A DNA stretch of 38,521 nucleotides from Plantago elongata (taxonomy: Eukaryota > Streptophyta > Magnoliopsida > Lamiales > Plantaginaceae): NCBI GenBank assembly GCA_036897095.1, contig JAYMSP010000952.1, forward strand, positions 1-38,521, written 5' to 3'. The stretch's first letter is position 1, and every line of letters starts with the position of its first letter. The notes under the pieces are model-generated. The model saw nothing but the letters and a program-made list of their open reading frames with translations. It did not search any database and was not told where the DNA came from. The position numbers and the translations under genes were made by a program. This document shows positions 1-11,580 of the stretch, piece after piece.

Positions 1-957
1 GAGCTTTATTAAAACAGCTAGCAGCATTAATGATGTGCAAGATTTGAGCTTTTGACTCGGAAGCAGAAGTTTTCTTGATTAGATAGCATGGGCATAGGGA
101 TGTAGCCATGTAGGGTCTTATGATTTGTGACATGATGCCCATTAGCATATTACGAGCAAGGGTTAATTAGGCTATGTTCTCTTCACTGAAAACTACTTCA
201 GTTCAATTCATCTCTGCTTGTCCCAAATTGAAAGTCCTGTATTCCATTTTGGGCTGTCCAAAATTGGAAGTCCCGTATTCCGTTTTGGGCTGTCCCAAAT
301 TGGAAGTCCCATTTTCTTAAATAGAAAATCTATCTCATACTTTATACATTATCTCTCATACTTTATTCACTATTTCTCCTACTTTATTCAATCACATTCA
401 TACTTTATTACCTTCTTTCCTACTTTATCACTTTTTTCTTAAAATTTGTGCCCGGTCCCCCAGGACTTCCAATTTGGGATGGAGGGAGTACTATGCTTCA
501 GTTCAGTTTCGTTCCATTCAGTAGATTTCAGTCGAAGAGAACAGAGCCTTACACTTCCTCTAAAACTGATGGAAACATTTTTACAGATCATTTTTTTGTA
601 TGATGAATGTGCAGGAGTGAAAATTTCTTACATAATATAGATATAAACATGAAATTGCAATATTGTTTGATATGTTACACAAATAAACATATGACGATCA
701 CCAGGACTAGATGACATCAACAAGTTGAGTATTACTATTTGGTAGTACTTATTCGTACCCCAGAATGCAGACAACCATAAAGATGGCAAAAATCTCAAGG
801 TAACTAATGCAACCAGCAAACAGGAGTTCAAGAATCATTAGGTGGCTCAGTAATAAAATCAGATAGATGTAGTCGTATTGATAAACGGGAGGGGAAAAAA
901 ATCACATGGTATACTTATGTATGTCATGGATACTTAAGACCAAATCCAGAAACCAAC
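1..957. other. Probable HRQ1 intron sequence with a MITE; no coding exon seen
   Basis: I read both strands for the missing C-terminal helicase exons and found none. The stretch follows a clear donor site at 957/956 on the minus strand, so it is most simply the left part of a long HRQ1 intron. It contains the MITE at about 210-490. Small open frames here have no recognisable motifs. Confidence 0.5.
210..490. mobile_element. Degenerate mariner/Stowaway-like MITE
   Basis: The right end, CCAATTTGGGATGGAGGGAGTA, carries the CTCCCTCC-type terminus typical of plant Tc1/mariner-derived MITEs. The left side has the inverted match TCCCAAATTGAAAGTCC near 221. The interior has three head-to-tail 36-bp units starting at 219, 255 and 291 (core TGTCCCAAATTGGAAGTCCC), followed by a degenerate ACTTTATT-rich stretch from 340 to 440. 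The exact left end is eroded, so that boundary is approximate. No coding capacity. Confidence 0.6.
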
Positions 958-3900
958 CTCCGCAATGTAACCCGCACGGTAAGAACATATCTTTTCAACT
1001 AAGTTCGGTGCTGATTCTTGAAGAACTTCACGCCTTATTACATCCACGAAAAGGGTTTATTATTGAGATCAAGATAGAATGAACTACAGCAAAAATTAAG
1101 AGAGCTGGATTTCACACATACGTGTAACACAGAACAAGTTCACAGAGTTTGCGTGTTTTACAAAATGCAATAGTGCGTAACCCATGCTGAACCATTTCCG
1201 CAAGGATGTATGAAGCCTCCAAAATAGGACTGCAAAATATTAATACATAAAAGTTATTCATACCAATCATGAGATGAAGCTGACTTTATGAATGCTTAAC
1301 ACATTTGTAATATTGAACTGCATGTGATGATTAGTGTGGTGTAATCACATCCAGATGCTTGAATATGTCACAATAGTCTATTTCGTCTAAATTCCATCTA
1401 CGTTTGTTTTGGTTCTGATAGGATGATTATGCTGACTTCTTGTAAGAGTACTAGTGATGGATGTCACTCGTATTATCATAAACTGTTTCATTCTGAGCAA
1501 ACTTCTAACCAGGCAAACATAGCATGCTCAATGGAAATGATGAAAAGCGAAAATCAAATATGCAGGAAATACTTTCAAAACAAAGCATCAACTTGAAAAT
1601 TAAAAACTCAAATATTAAGAGCCAAAAAAAGCCTAATGTTTTCCACCTTGAGCGACCAGCAACGACATTTTTCTCAACAGATTTTTTCTCCTTTAAGCTG
1701 GTCTTTTTCCTCTTCCAAATCTAGAAAATGATGCACATAATCAACAAAATTCACATCCAATAAAATATAATATCAGATATTCCAGCCCAACTCACAGTTT
1801 TTAGGCAGACAGGAGGATTCCATAGCATGAAACGCTTCAGGCCAGAAGGGCTGCCATCATTCTCTATTAACTCAACCTCTGATAAATTTGCTAATTCCTG
1901 CATATCATAAAAAGAAATATAAAATTTATACTATGGTTGAAGTAACAATGAATGTAAATATAGGGATGATTTTGAATAGTCCGAAGGGTCAAGAGTAGGG
2001 GAAAAAAGAAGGCTTCAATTATGCTCTATGAATTAGTACCTAGACTTGGTCAACACCTGAAACTTTGCTACATGCACAAGAACCATGGTTTGGTAAACAG
2101 CAAAATCCTCGAAATTCTTTTAAGATATGGGGTTGAGTGGTGAATCTATTTGATCAAAGTATTCTTTTAATCTCTCTTGTTACCGAAGTGCAGATTAAAC
2201 CCATGTATATAACATGAGATGAATATGCAGTTAAATTGTCAGTTTTATTTTTTAAATGCAAATGATGTATGATTTCATCACAGTGATCAAACAAACTGTA
2301 CATTTTGGAGTGAAAAAATACCATAGCATGCTCCCGGGGATTAGCAGAAGTCGCAGTGCTGAAAACAAAAGAAGGATCACTGCTGTAAACTGTATACAAA
2401 GCAAGGAGTGGGGTAAGATTTAATTACGAAACGAAGCACAAAACTTTATAAGTTGACCAATAATTGCATACCATGAGAACAGATTCGACGAAGCCTTCTA
2501 AATATTAGGGCAACATGACAACCAAATGTCCCCTTGTAAGCATGTGCTTCATCAATAATAATATACCTTCCCACACAGACAAAAATAGATAAATAAATAA
2601 GAGACACGGATGAAGAAAAAGATCACCATTTGGTACAACTATAATGTTAACATGTTCTCCACTTCGCCCATTTGGTACTGCAAGTTTTCCAAAATTCTAA
2701 CTTTTTTGGTATTCATGATGACATTTCCAGCTGAGTGAATTAAATGAAGTCAAAATTAGGCCCCAATTCGAAAAAATAGGCATAATTAGCCCTTTAAAAA
2801 AGCGCAAGGAAGAAAATTTAAAACAAGAAATATGGGATTTGAAAACAGTTATTTCTGAATATATTTAACAGAATCTAAAAAATTGTTTGAATTTGACCAT
2901 AAAGTAGCATAGTTGAACAAGCAGAAAGTACCTAAGATTTGACAGTATCCGCCTAAACTGCCCATGGAATGGCAAAATCGAGACATGTAACATGTCTGGG
3001 TTGGTGATTAACTGCAAAATCATCACGCACATCAAAGAGAAACATGAAGGCATCATGTAGTATATTCACTCTAATGCAGAAATCAACTTTCTACAATACC
3101 AGCCTTGCATTATCTCGTAGCCATAGTCTATCCTCCTGAGACGTGTCCCCGTCATACATCCCAACATTGAGGCTATCATCAAGTCCATGGGTCATAGCTG
3201 ACAAAGCTCTCAATTGATCTTGAGCTAATGCCTGCATGCACGCAAGTTGATATGTTAAAGCATAAATCATAGAACCAACCTGAATGGCATAGCTTGACTT
3301 TTTCAAGGTTAAATCAAGAATACTATAATGAAAGAATAAACTATTGCAGCACTCCTACCGATACTAACCTTCGTAGGGAAAAGATACAGAGCACAAGCTA
3401 ACGGATTCTGCACCAGTACTTCCAAGACTGGAACATTGTAACAAAGGGATTTCCCACTTGATGTCATGGTTGCTATAATTACATGTTTTCCACCAAGAGA
3501 AGCTTGAATTGACTCAGACTGCAGTTCATATCATAATCAGGCATATCAGGAAAACACCTATGGATAACAAGGGAAGTAACTTTAAGTTGAAATATTGTCA
3601 CCTGGTGGCTATATAATCTGGTAATTCCAACACTGTTGAGTGCGGACCTAATTTTTTCAGACAGCTGACAAGGGATCTCAACATAAGTCGCTTTCCTTGA
3701 ACTTATTTCTTCAATGTGAACTACCTGACAGCAGTAGTAACAACTCACATTTCCGTTAACAAGAGCTTATGCAAGCAAATTATACAGGTGCAATCTTCTG
3801 CACAAAACCAAATTCAGCACTTCACAAATACAGCATGCTTCTTCTACAGGGTGTTTAATTGTGTATGTGTGTGTAAGTGAATGGGTGAAGAGGACAAGCA

Positions 3901-6900
3901 GCAAAGTCTGAAAGAGAAAATCATTGTTAGGGAGTTTGAACCTGTCCCCGGGATCCCAGCATGCTTCTTAAATGGGCTACCATTTCCTCTGGCAGCAATG
4001 AATTAGTGTCCTGCTTAGACAGAAATATTTAGATCTTCATAGCTACAATTCAATTTGGTATACAGTATCACAAAGCGAATGGTACATCAGTAGTTCTAAT
4101 TCTTATTTGACAAAAATCTATTTGGAGCCACAGACATATCTACACTCCAGAGTTTATCATGCCTATGAGGAGTAGTATTTGATTGAAGTCTGACTGCAGA
4201 CACCAACTCAGTGGTCATGTAGCACAACTGCAATCCAAGAGAGGACTCATATTACTCTGCTCATTCAATGGGGCAGCTATTAACCCTTTGCCTGATAGGG
4301 TTAGTCTAGACTCATATTCATCTGATTTTCTATAGTACACATCCCGTTTATTATTTTCTTCTTAATAGTAAACTTCATATTCTCTTTCAAAAAAATAAAA
4401 TAATAAGGCTATTCCAATATTATCAAAAGAAGACGCAGATCACTCTGCGAAAAGCATTACTTGAACTAAGAGAATCAGCTTACATGGCACTGATATTCTG
4501 AATGAGGACTTGAATCACCTGACTCAGAGTATCTTCCCTTCTGCCGTTTCATGCCAGATTTATTTGCTGCAGTTTCAGTTTTCTTCACAAATTTAAGATC
4601 ATCTAGAGTAAAACACTTGTTCATCTCTACTCCATTTTCGAGCTGCATCAAAAACATATATTTAAAGAATTAAATAACTGGAATAGCACAAAAATGCCAG
4701 TTGCTCTGGAATTTAGAAATATCAACCGTGTACCTTGACATCTTCCAACTCCCCCCCCCCCCCCCTCCCCACCAAAAAAAAAAATAACAACCTTCTCATG
4801 TTAGAAGTTGCATGCCAGGTGATTGGTGTAACTGTGTAAGTGAGCTCTCTGAAAACATGCTAAAATAACTAGAAAGTCCCTGTACATTTGTAGCCCTATT
4901 AGGTTTGGTACTTTTCCCCAAGTGGAGTCATACAAACTTCAGCCAATTTAAAAACCTTCGTTTGGTGACACCAGACTGATTAAGAGGGTTCACAATGTTT
5001 TATCACAGCAACAATTATTTCTAATGGTATCACAAGTCCCATATTTTCTTGTTTAATGCAGGTTAGTAGTTCTAATTCGATGGCCCCTTTTCCTCCACAG
5101 GCCTGACTCTTTTATGAATTTGAAGAAGATTTGTCACATGATATGGTTTGGTAATCTGTTCTATACTTCTACCCCTTTATAGTTACGGGGAAAGAAAGAA
5201 AAAAAGGTGCAATGCTACATTAAAGCATAAATTATCAGAAGTTCCAGTATTTCAAGGAAAATTGCAACATAAAGTTTAGGATGATAGTAAACATCTCAAA
5301 TCACAGTTTTCAGCGATTGCTTACTGTTAAGAGAACAAACAATTCCCCCATGATATGGAATATATTCATTGAAGGAAACCTTGATTCACACATCACCCAA
5401 GTACCAACAATGAAATTTCCCATATAGCCATGTCCTCCCACCCGCCACCCATTAGAGTAATACCAAGAATATTAGGGATCATATATTTCAGTTTATTTTA
5501 GTCCATTTTCCATGAACATGATTGAGACTCTAGAATAATTTAAGAGTAATTTCATAGAGTAGCACAGCATAATTGAGACTCTAATATAATAGGATTACAA
5601 AAAGGGCCTCAAAGCAATAGAGTGGAGTAACATTAACATACAATCAACGACTTTACTGCCCTTGAAAAAATAGCTCTCATGGTTGCTTCTCGCTTCTTCA
5701 TTGATTTAGCAATCTTAGACCTGGATAAGTTCTTTGCAGCTTCCAGAAATTTCAAAGTTTTAAAATATGAGTTTGATGAGTTTCCTGGGAAACACAAGCA
5801 GAAAAAGCCTTCCACGTTAAAATAATTGAGTACATGTGTTTCAAAGAACCTGCAATGAGCTGATCTTCATTCAGGTCAGTTACTTCTGCTGAAAATCTTA
5901 CAATAACAAGAGCAGCTGTCAATTTTTCAGCTTCCACTTGATCATTCACAAAGCATATTACCTAAGAGGAATGAGAATAAAGCAAACAAATGCATAAATT
6001 ATCAGTTTATTAGTACACTAATTTTTTTAATCATTACTTGATGATTCTCTCAGCTAAACAGGAGCAGTTAGATAAAAATTTCCGCAACCATCGTGCAATG
6101 ACAATTAGTCAATTACTGTAAATTTGCTCAAACTAGGGAAAAATCAAGTCAAGAGAATAAGATTAAAAATCTTAGCAAAATGCTACAAGTAGTCAACTGA
6201 TGTAGAAAATAGCATTAGGAAGTGACAAAATTCTTAGGGTAGTGATATCTACGAACTATGAAATTGTAGGGAAACTCAAATCAACCTGGCAGAGAAATTT
6301 TCAATAGTCAATTTGGATTTTCTGCAAATCAACATAAATTTGAAAATTACATGAACTACCTCGGGACAAACTTGGGAAAGATGCTCCAGCTCCAAAATGC
6401 CGTGATGAGCCCCAGAGCCATGGAGCTTTTTAAGTGCTTCCTCTATGGCGTCAATTGTAACCCTTTTCTCACACAACTGCAGGTACGCAGAGTAAATATT
6501 TGTAGCAGAAAATGTCCTCAATAAGTCCTTTAACCACATTGGACACTGGCACAAAGTACTCTTGCTTGTAAAAGGGTCTGATTCACAGTCCGTTATATCT
6601 TTACCTTGTCTCATCACACAAAATCCAGTAGCCGGATCAGTTAAGCAACTTGAATTATCCATATACTCAAGAAACTTTCCACGATCAGGTGCATCGAAAA
6701 CAGTACTGCCACATTCCTGCAGTAAGCTTAATAAAACATCACTCCGAGTCCCTCTTTCTTTCTCACTAATCAACACTCTCCTCCGTTTATTCATTTTCGA
6801 AGTCCCACCATGGTCATCAACATTTATGGAATAGAGAGACTTCGGTTCAGCCTCAGGTAAACCATCACAGTTAGACACACCCTGCATGGATGAGAGATCT

Positions 6901-7597
6901 TGCATCAAATCAGACCAAGCTGACTCAGCCATTTTAGCTTCCTGTGCTTGTTGGGGTCCCAGTATTGTCGATGGCATTTCAGATGCTTCAACTCTATGTA
7001 TCTGTTGCTTATCCTTTTTAAGATACGGGATAATAACCAAAAAATCCCCATCCCCAATTAAATAGCTCCCAATCTTGCTCTGCAAGTTCAGTTTTACACC
7101 CTGTGACCATGAGAAGCAAAATACAATTAAACAGCCAAGTGAAAAAACATAAATAGAATGAAAATCGAAAACTATACTATTTGGTATTTGCCATTCCAGG
7201 TTTGATTGTTCAAGTTACTTTTCACTTAATCGGAAGTACTGAGATATAAAATCATACTTACTTCCTCCGTTCCTTTTAAAACTTTACTATTCGACATTTC
7301 GGGTTTTTTTTTTAAACATATCGAAAATCGATAACTGATAAACACAATTACACAAATCACACAGTTTCAGATACATTAAGAAATGGTAAGAAGCAATCCA
7401 TTTATAGAAAAGGAAGAGTATCTGAAAGTTACCTTAAGAAAGAGGTGAAAATTGGGAGAAGATGAAGCAGGAGAAAATCTGTGTTTGAGAAGGAGCTTGA
7501 GGTCTTGCACTGTCTTGTCTGGCTCAATTGATAATCGAATCGAATCGCCGTTCAAGCTACGAACTTCGATTTCGCTGGCATTTCCGGTATCCGCCAT
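958..7597 (-). CDS. HRQ1: HRQ1-type RecQ-like ATP-dependent DNA helicase with N-terminal ubiquitin-like domain (5' part, 3' end off window)
   Basis: Sixteen exons read on the minus strand: 7597-7433, 7100-6360, 5961-5850, 5784-5642, 4642-4484, 4010-3942, 3724-3602, 3518-3369, 3231-3100, 3011-2932, 2566-2472, 2389-2322, 1897-1796, 1720-1647, 1229-1122, 1033-958. They total 2397 nt, exactly 799 codons without a stop, and all junctions are GT-AG. Residues about 8-80 look like a ubiquitin fold. The helicase core shows a Q-like YSHQ, Walker A (TSSGKS), [18 protein letters not shown], the DEAH box, STATSANP and IAFCKTRK. This fits plant HRQ1, a 3'-5' DNA helicase of genome maintenance in the nucleus. 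The reading frame ends here in ...GYIAE at a donor site. The expected remaining core motifs (for example ALELGIDVGH and QQAGRSGR) are not found between 1 and 957, so the next exon lies beyond the left edge. Start: ATG at 7597, with the ubiquitin-like strand following directly. Confidence 0.9.
4747..4786. repeat. Homopolymer C tract followed by A tract in HRQ1 intron
   Basis: A run of about 18 C residues is followed shortly by a run of about 11 A residues, inside the intron between the exons ending at 5642 and starting at 4642. On the coding (minus) strand this reads poly-T then poly-G. The exact length is uncertain because homopolymers are error-prone in sequencing. Confidence 0.8.
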
Positions 7598-8903
7598 TTG
7601 TGTACGGATGAAAGGGAAATGTGACGAATTGAGGGTTTCAGTACGAATATGATGAAGAAAGACCTAAATTTGGCGGGGAGAGTTGGTTGAGAAAGGGTAG
7701 GTAAAATGGTAAATCTACCGATCCCGATTTAACTTTCGAGATTATATTTTAGTACATTTTAATTTTAACTTCTTATTTCTCGAATGGAAAAATGAAAATT
7801 CGTGCTCGGGCTAGCGGAAAGTCAAATATAAACAAAGGGAGTATAGTATGGCACCTTTTTAACCTCTCGAATCTTTCCATTTCTTTCTTTTTCTTTTTTC
7901 AAAACAAAGACTAACATAATAATGTGTGAATGTTACAGTTTTTCAGAGCTTCAACATGAATTTGACATGTTGGGAAGAACATAATAACTAATCTCTGAAT
8001 TTTAAGGACTCAACATGAATTATAAATTTTAATTTATGAAAATTAATTATAAATTACTGCAGCTCTCTAGGGCTGAATCGATTATTCATTTTTTAAATGT
8101 TAGAATATTCATGTGAGTGAATATACTCGAGAACTCAATGATTAGTATTCCACGGAGATAATATCACTTCATCTAGATATAAAGTTATAAACTTTTGTGT
8201 TTTGAAAATTTGAATTGGCAAGTCGTGTACAGGAAGTATAATATAAGAACCAAAACTTTCATCCTGAATTTAGTGCAACGTTCACCATGCTCATGAATAT
8301 GGTGTGATTAGCATTCAATAGCCTATCTGCATGTCAATATTTGCCAGAATTTTCAGTCTTGTCCTTCCGCTGTTCCGCATATATAACCTACTGACACTTT
8401 TCCAACTCCAAATTTTAATTTAAAATAAAAATAAAAATTATATAGTAATCGTTTTTTTTTATTTTCGCAGTTAGAATGTATATTGATCGGTAACATATCA
8501 TATGATAAACATCAAATAAAACTTTAAAGAATTGAAGCAATCCGACTTAAAGTCTTAAGAAAAAAGTAGTATATGTTTTACGCATTTGACTAATTATTAT
8601 TGTAAGAAATACTTCCGTTTCACATAACTCATACTCTAAAACTAGAATCCCAACAAAAATCTTGACTAGATGCACATATTCCATCTATATACCATCTAGA
8701 AATCTCCAATAGTTTATATCAGATAAAACTTTTGTACATTTTTATCATATCAATATTGACTACATAAGGAGCAAGAAATTAATATAATTATTAATTACCA
8801 ATAATAATAATTGATGAAAAAGAAAAAAAATAAAAGAAGTTTGAATAATATGTAATATTATTGCATGATCTTATAGTAGTTCCTAGTAAATCTTCACGTT
8901 TTA
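7598..8903. other. Divergent HRQ1/BASL spacer, HRQ1-proximal half
   Basis: This holds the HRQ1 5' leader and promoter next to 7597, then AT-rich sequence. Short fragments resemble MITE ends (ACAAAGGGAGTATA near 7836 and TACTTCCGTTTC near 8610), but I could not pair them into an element. No open frame with recognisable content is present. The HRQ1 and BASL start codons are 1.94 kb apart. Confidence 0.5.
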
Positions 8904-9383
8904 GTGCTATACCATAATAATAACTGCTACACTAGATAAAAAGAACATTGTTTTGCAAATGCTTGCAATATAACTTCCCACTACTTCAAATTTTTAAAAT
9001 TTACCAAATTTTATTTATCAATTCATCACTAATAATTACTACAATTCCAAACAAAACATTATCGTGCTATACCATAATAATAACTGCTACACTAGATAAA
9101 AAAACCGTTGCTTTGTAAATGCTTACAATATAACTTCCCACTACTTCAAAATTTCAAAATTTACCAAATTTTATTTATCAATCCATCACTAACAACTACT
9201 ACAATTCCAAACAAAACATTATCGTGTTATACCATAATAATAACTGCTACACTAGATAAAAAAAACCGTTACTTTGTAAATGCTTGCAATATAACTTCCC
9301 ACTACTTCAAATTTTCAAAATTTACCAAATTTTATTTATCAATCCATCACTAACAATTACTACAATTCCAAGCAAAACATTCC
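8904..9383. repeat. Three tandem copies of a 160-bp unit upstream of the BASL gene
   Basis: Copies begin at 8904, 9064 and 9224, each with GTG(C/T)TATACCATAATAATA, and run to about 9383. The period is 160 bp. By eye they differ at only a few percent of positions. Copies 2 and 3 share variants (ACCGTT, TTTGTAAATG, CAATCCATC) not found in copy 1. The array ends about 150 bp before the BASL start codon, so it lies in the promoter or 5' leader. I see no terminal inverted repeats. Open frames across it are accidental. Confidence 0.92.
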
Positions 9384-9535
9384 CATTTGCTTTAATGCAC
9401 TCAGACAAGACTACTACTGTCAGCTATAGGCTGCCTACACCTCCTCTGCTACGTCCTTCTCACCCGTTGCCTCTTCCGCCTCCGCCTCTGCCTCGACAGC
9501 CACCTCCTAGACCCCGCAGGGCCGAACCCAAGAAG

Positions 9536-10628
9536 ATGAGCTCGAATTGTACGATTACTCGACTTGTTCGATGGCGTGTCAAGGATTTCGCTTCTTGTTT
9601 TTTCGCTTGCCGGTTACCTTTAGGTAAGTACCTCTTAGCTGGATATTTTAGAAAAAATTTGGATAGCTTGGTTCATATATGTTATGATGTTTTTAATTTA
9701 GTCCGGGATGAATTAAAGTTCTTCGTCCCGGTTCTTCTTGTTGTTGTTTTTTTGTTTTTTTTTTTTAACCTTCAATTGCCTTACCAGAGACACATTTGGT
9801 GTTATGATGCAGAAGAAAGGACAGGAAAGTCTTCAAATGTAACATCGAAAAAGCCTAGTCGAAGCATGGTTTACGAAGGATCGAATAGAGAGCACGAGTC
9901 GAGAAGAAGAATCAAGAAAATGCAGGACGGGAGCTCATCGAGGAACAGGAGAAACGGTGCTGCCATTAGGCCGGAGGCTAATGATGGGACGGATTCAGAG
10001 TGGCCGCATTTTGCAGAAGAAGAGTACATAGTTTTTTGCTTTAGAGAAGATGGAGAGATTCATATGGTAAATGAAGGCAATCCTTCAGAAGCATTTGATG
10101 GAGATGAGAGTCGTACAAAGGTAAGCATTAATTTGTTACTGAGAGTAGCTGTAACAGAACCAGTAGTAGTAGTAGTAGTAGTTACTATAATTATGTGTAA
10201 CTCTTGGTGTAGTTCGATGAAGAAAGGAGCGAGGGAGAGGAGTTGGATTGGCCTCCGGATGAAGTGAAAGAGATCAACCCTGTTGTTGAGGAGTCAAATG
10301 GAACCAAAATGGATTCTTTTGAATCCTGTGATTCTAATCTATCAGACGAAAGCACAAGCTCCTTCGCTTTTCCTGTGTGAGTTTTTAAGTGATTGCTCAT
10401 AATAACAAAGTGCATATGTGCAATAAACCTGGAGATGGACATTCCTGATTATATACGTCCATCTTCAGGTTTCCAGCAATATAGCAGTGTTGTCTGCACG
10501 CTAATCCTGTATGTATTTGTTTGAAATGCAGATTGGGAAAGGAATGGGTAGGTAGTCCAGCACAGATGCCTAAGTCAGACAAGCAGAAGAACAACGAAAG
10601 CGTTCATCTCAACTGCTGGACTTTCTGA
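9536..10628 (+). CDS. BASL: BASL-family protein (stomatal-lineage cell-polarity factor)
   Basis: Four exons: 9536-9623, 9813-10120, 10213-10376, 10532-10628, giving 657 nt or 218 aa, all with GT-AG borders. The N terminus (TITRLVRWRVKDFASCF, residues 6-22) and the C terminus (FAFP at 183-186, then LGKEWVGSPAQMP) match my memory of BASL, the intrinsically disordered scaffold that sits in the nucleus and at the cortex of asymmetrically dividing stomatal-lineage cells and binds MAPK modules through the FxFP motif. Basic patches (SRRRIKK, RNRRN) at about 60-85 could be nuclear signals. EEYIVFCF near residue 105 is another conserved block. The ATG at 9536 is chosen because family homology begins there. 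The frame is open further upstream, but into the 160-bp repeats. BASL itself or a BASL-like paralogue cannot be separated by eye. Confidence 0.85.
10162..10182 (+). repeat. AGT trinucleotide microsatellite in BASL intron 2
   Basis: Seven consecutive AGT triplets lie 30 bp before the intron 2 acceptor of the BASL gene. They are non-coding in the spliced transcript and probably length-polymorphic. Confidence 0.85.
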
Positions 10629-11580
10629 ACAACAAAACGCGCTTACTCACATACTTACCTGGCTGTTGCTGCTTCTTTTCACTCATACAAGGTTTCTTAC
10701 AACTTACAAGACAGAGTTCAGTAGAGTAATACTATTACTTCAGCTCATGTGTCTTCACTCGTGTTCGATCATCAACACAGATACTCTTTTCTTATACATA
10801 GATAGTGGTACTCAGTACTTTCATCTTTTCAGTTATATAGAAGCCCATTAAATTGATTTTTTGGAAGAACTTACATATTACATGACTTCAATGTGGAATG
10901 TATGGGCTCTAGAGTCTAGACCCTTTTTTACCAATCAAGAGCTGTATCAGGTTGATTTCCAGATGATTTTAATCTCACATGACCACCACATTTGATGTTC
11001 ATTCTCCGGCATGACCACCACATTTCCAAGAGTGACATCCGGGCATTTTGATCAATGGAGCATGAAAACTCCCCGCCACAAGATGTGTGTAACACATACA
11101 ACAACAAAAGTGGAAAAGGGGTTTAAAACATACAGGAATTTTCCGACCCCCAAATTATCCGAAAACACCTTATAGGCTATAACCCACAATTCACCTTAAT
11201 CAATCATCTAAAAAGCAAGGGAAGATACAGCTTTCAGACGATGATGATGCGAGCGAATAGGATGCCTATATATCAGATATATAAGCTAAAAGTAAGCATC
11301 TGCAAAATCTCCCTTTGAATTTCAGCACTTCAAATGTTTCAGCTATTACAAGCACCTCCTATAAGAGAGCTGTGGTTTTAATAATGACTCAGTTAGCAAC
11401 ACATTCTTAACATACTTCTACAATACAAACTATTAAAGGATCGGAACCATGGAGGCATAGACTCCACTACAATAAATATGAACAGCATGCAACTACACTT
11501 TTATGGATACATCATCAAAATCATCTCTGTTCGGTGCAAAAACTAATGCACTGAACTCACAACAGCTTTGCTTGCCGCTT
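10629..11580. other. Convergent BASL/MPB2C 3' spacer
   Basis: This lies between the BASL stop (10628) and the MPB2C stop (11581, opposite strand), so it holds both 3' untranslated regions. A CATGACCACCACATTT motif is repeated at about 10978 and 11010. No gene, hairpin terminator or mobile element is recognised. Confidence 0.6.

Noticed and set aside
7255..7860. A MITE pairing CTTCCTCCGTTCC (7261) with AAAGGGAGTATA (7837)
   Set aside because: The two ends flank HRQ1 exon 1 and do not share inner sequence, so they are unrelated fragments.
9284..9535. Longer N terminus for the BASL gene starting at 9284
   Set aside because: It would read through the third 160-bp repeat and a proline-rich leader; family homology starts at the ATG at 9536.
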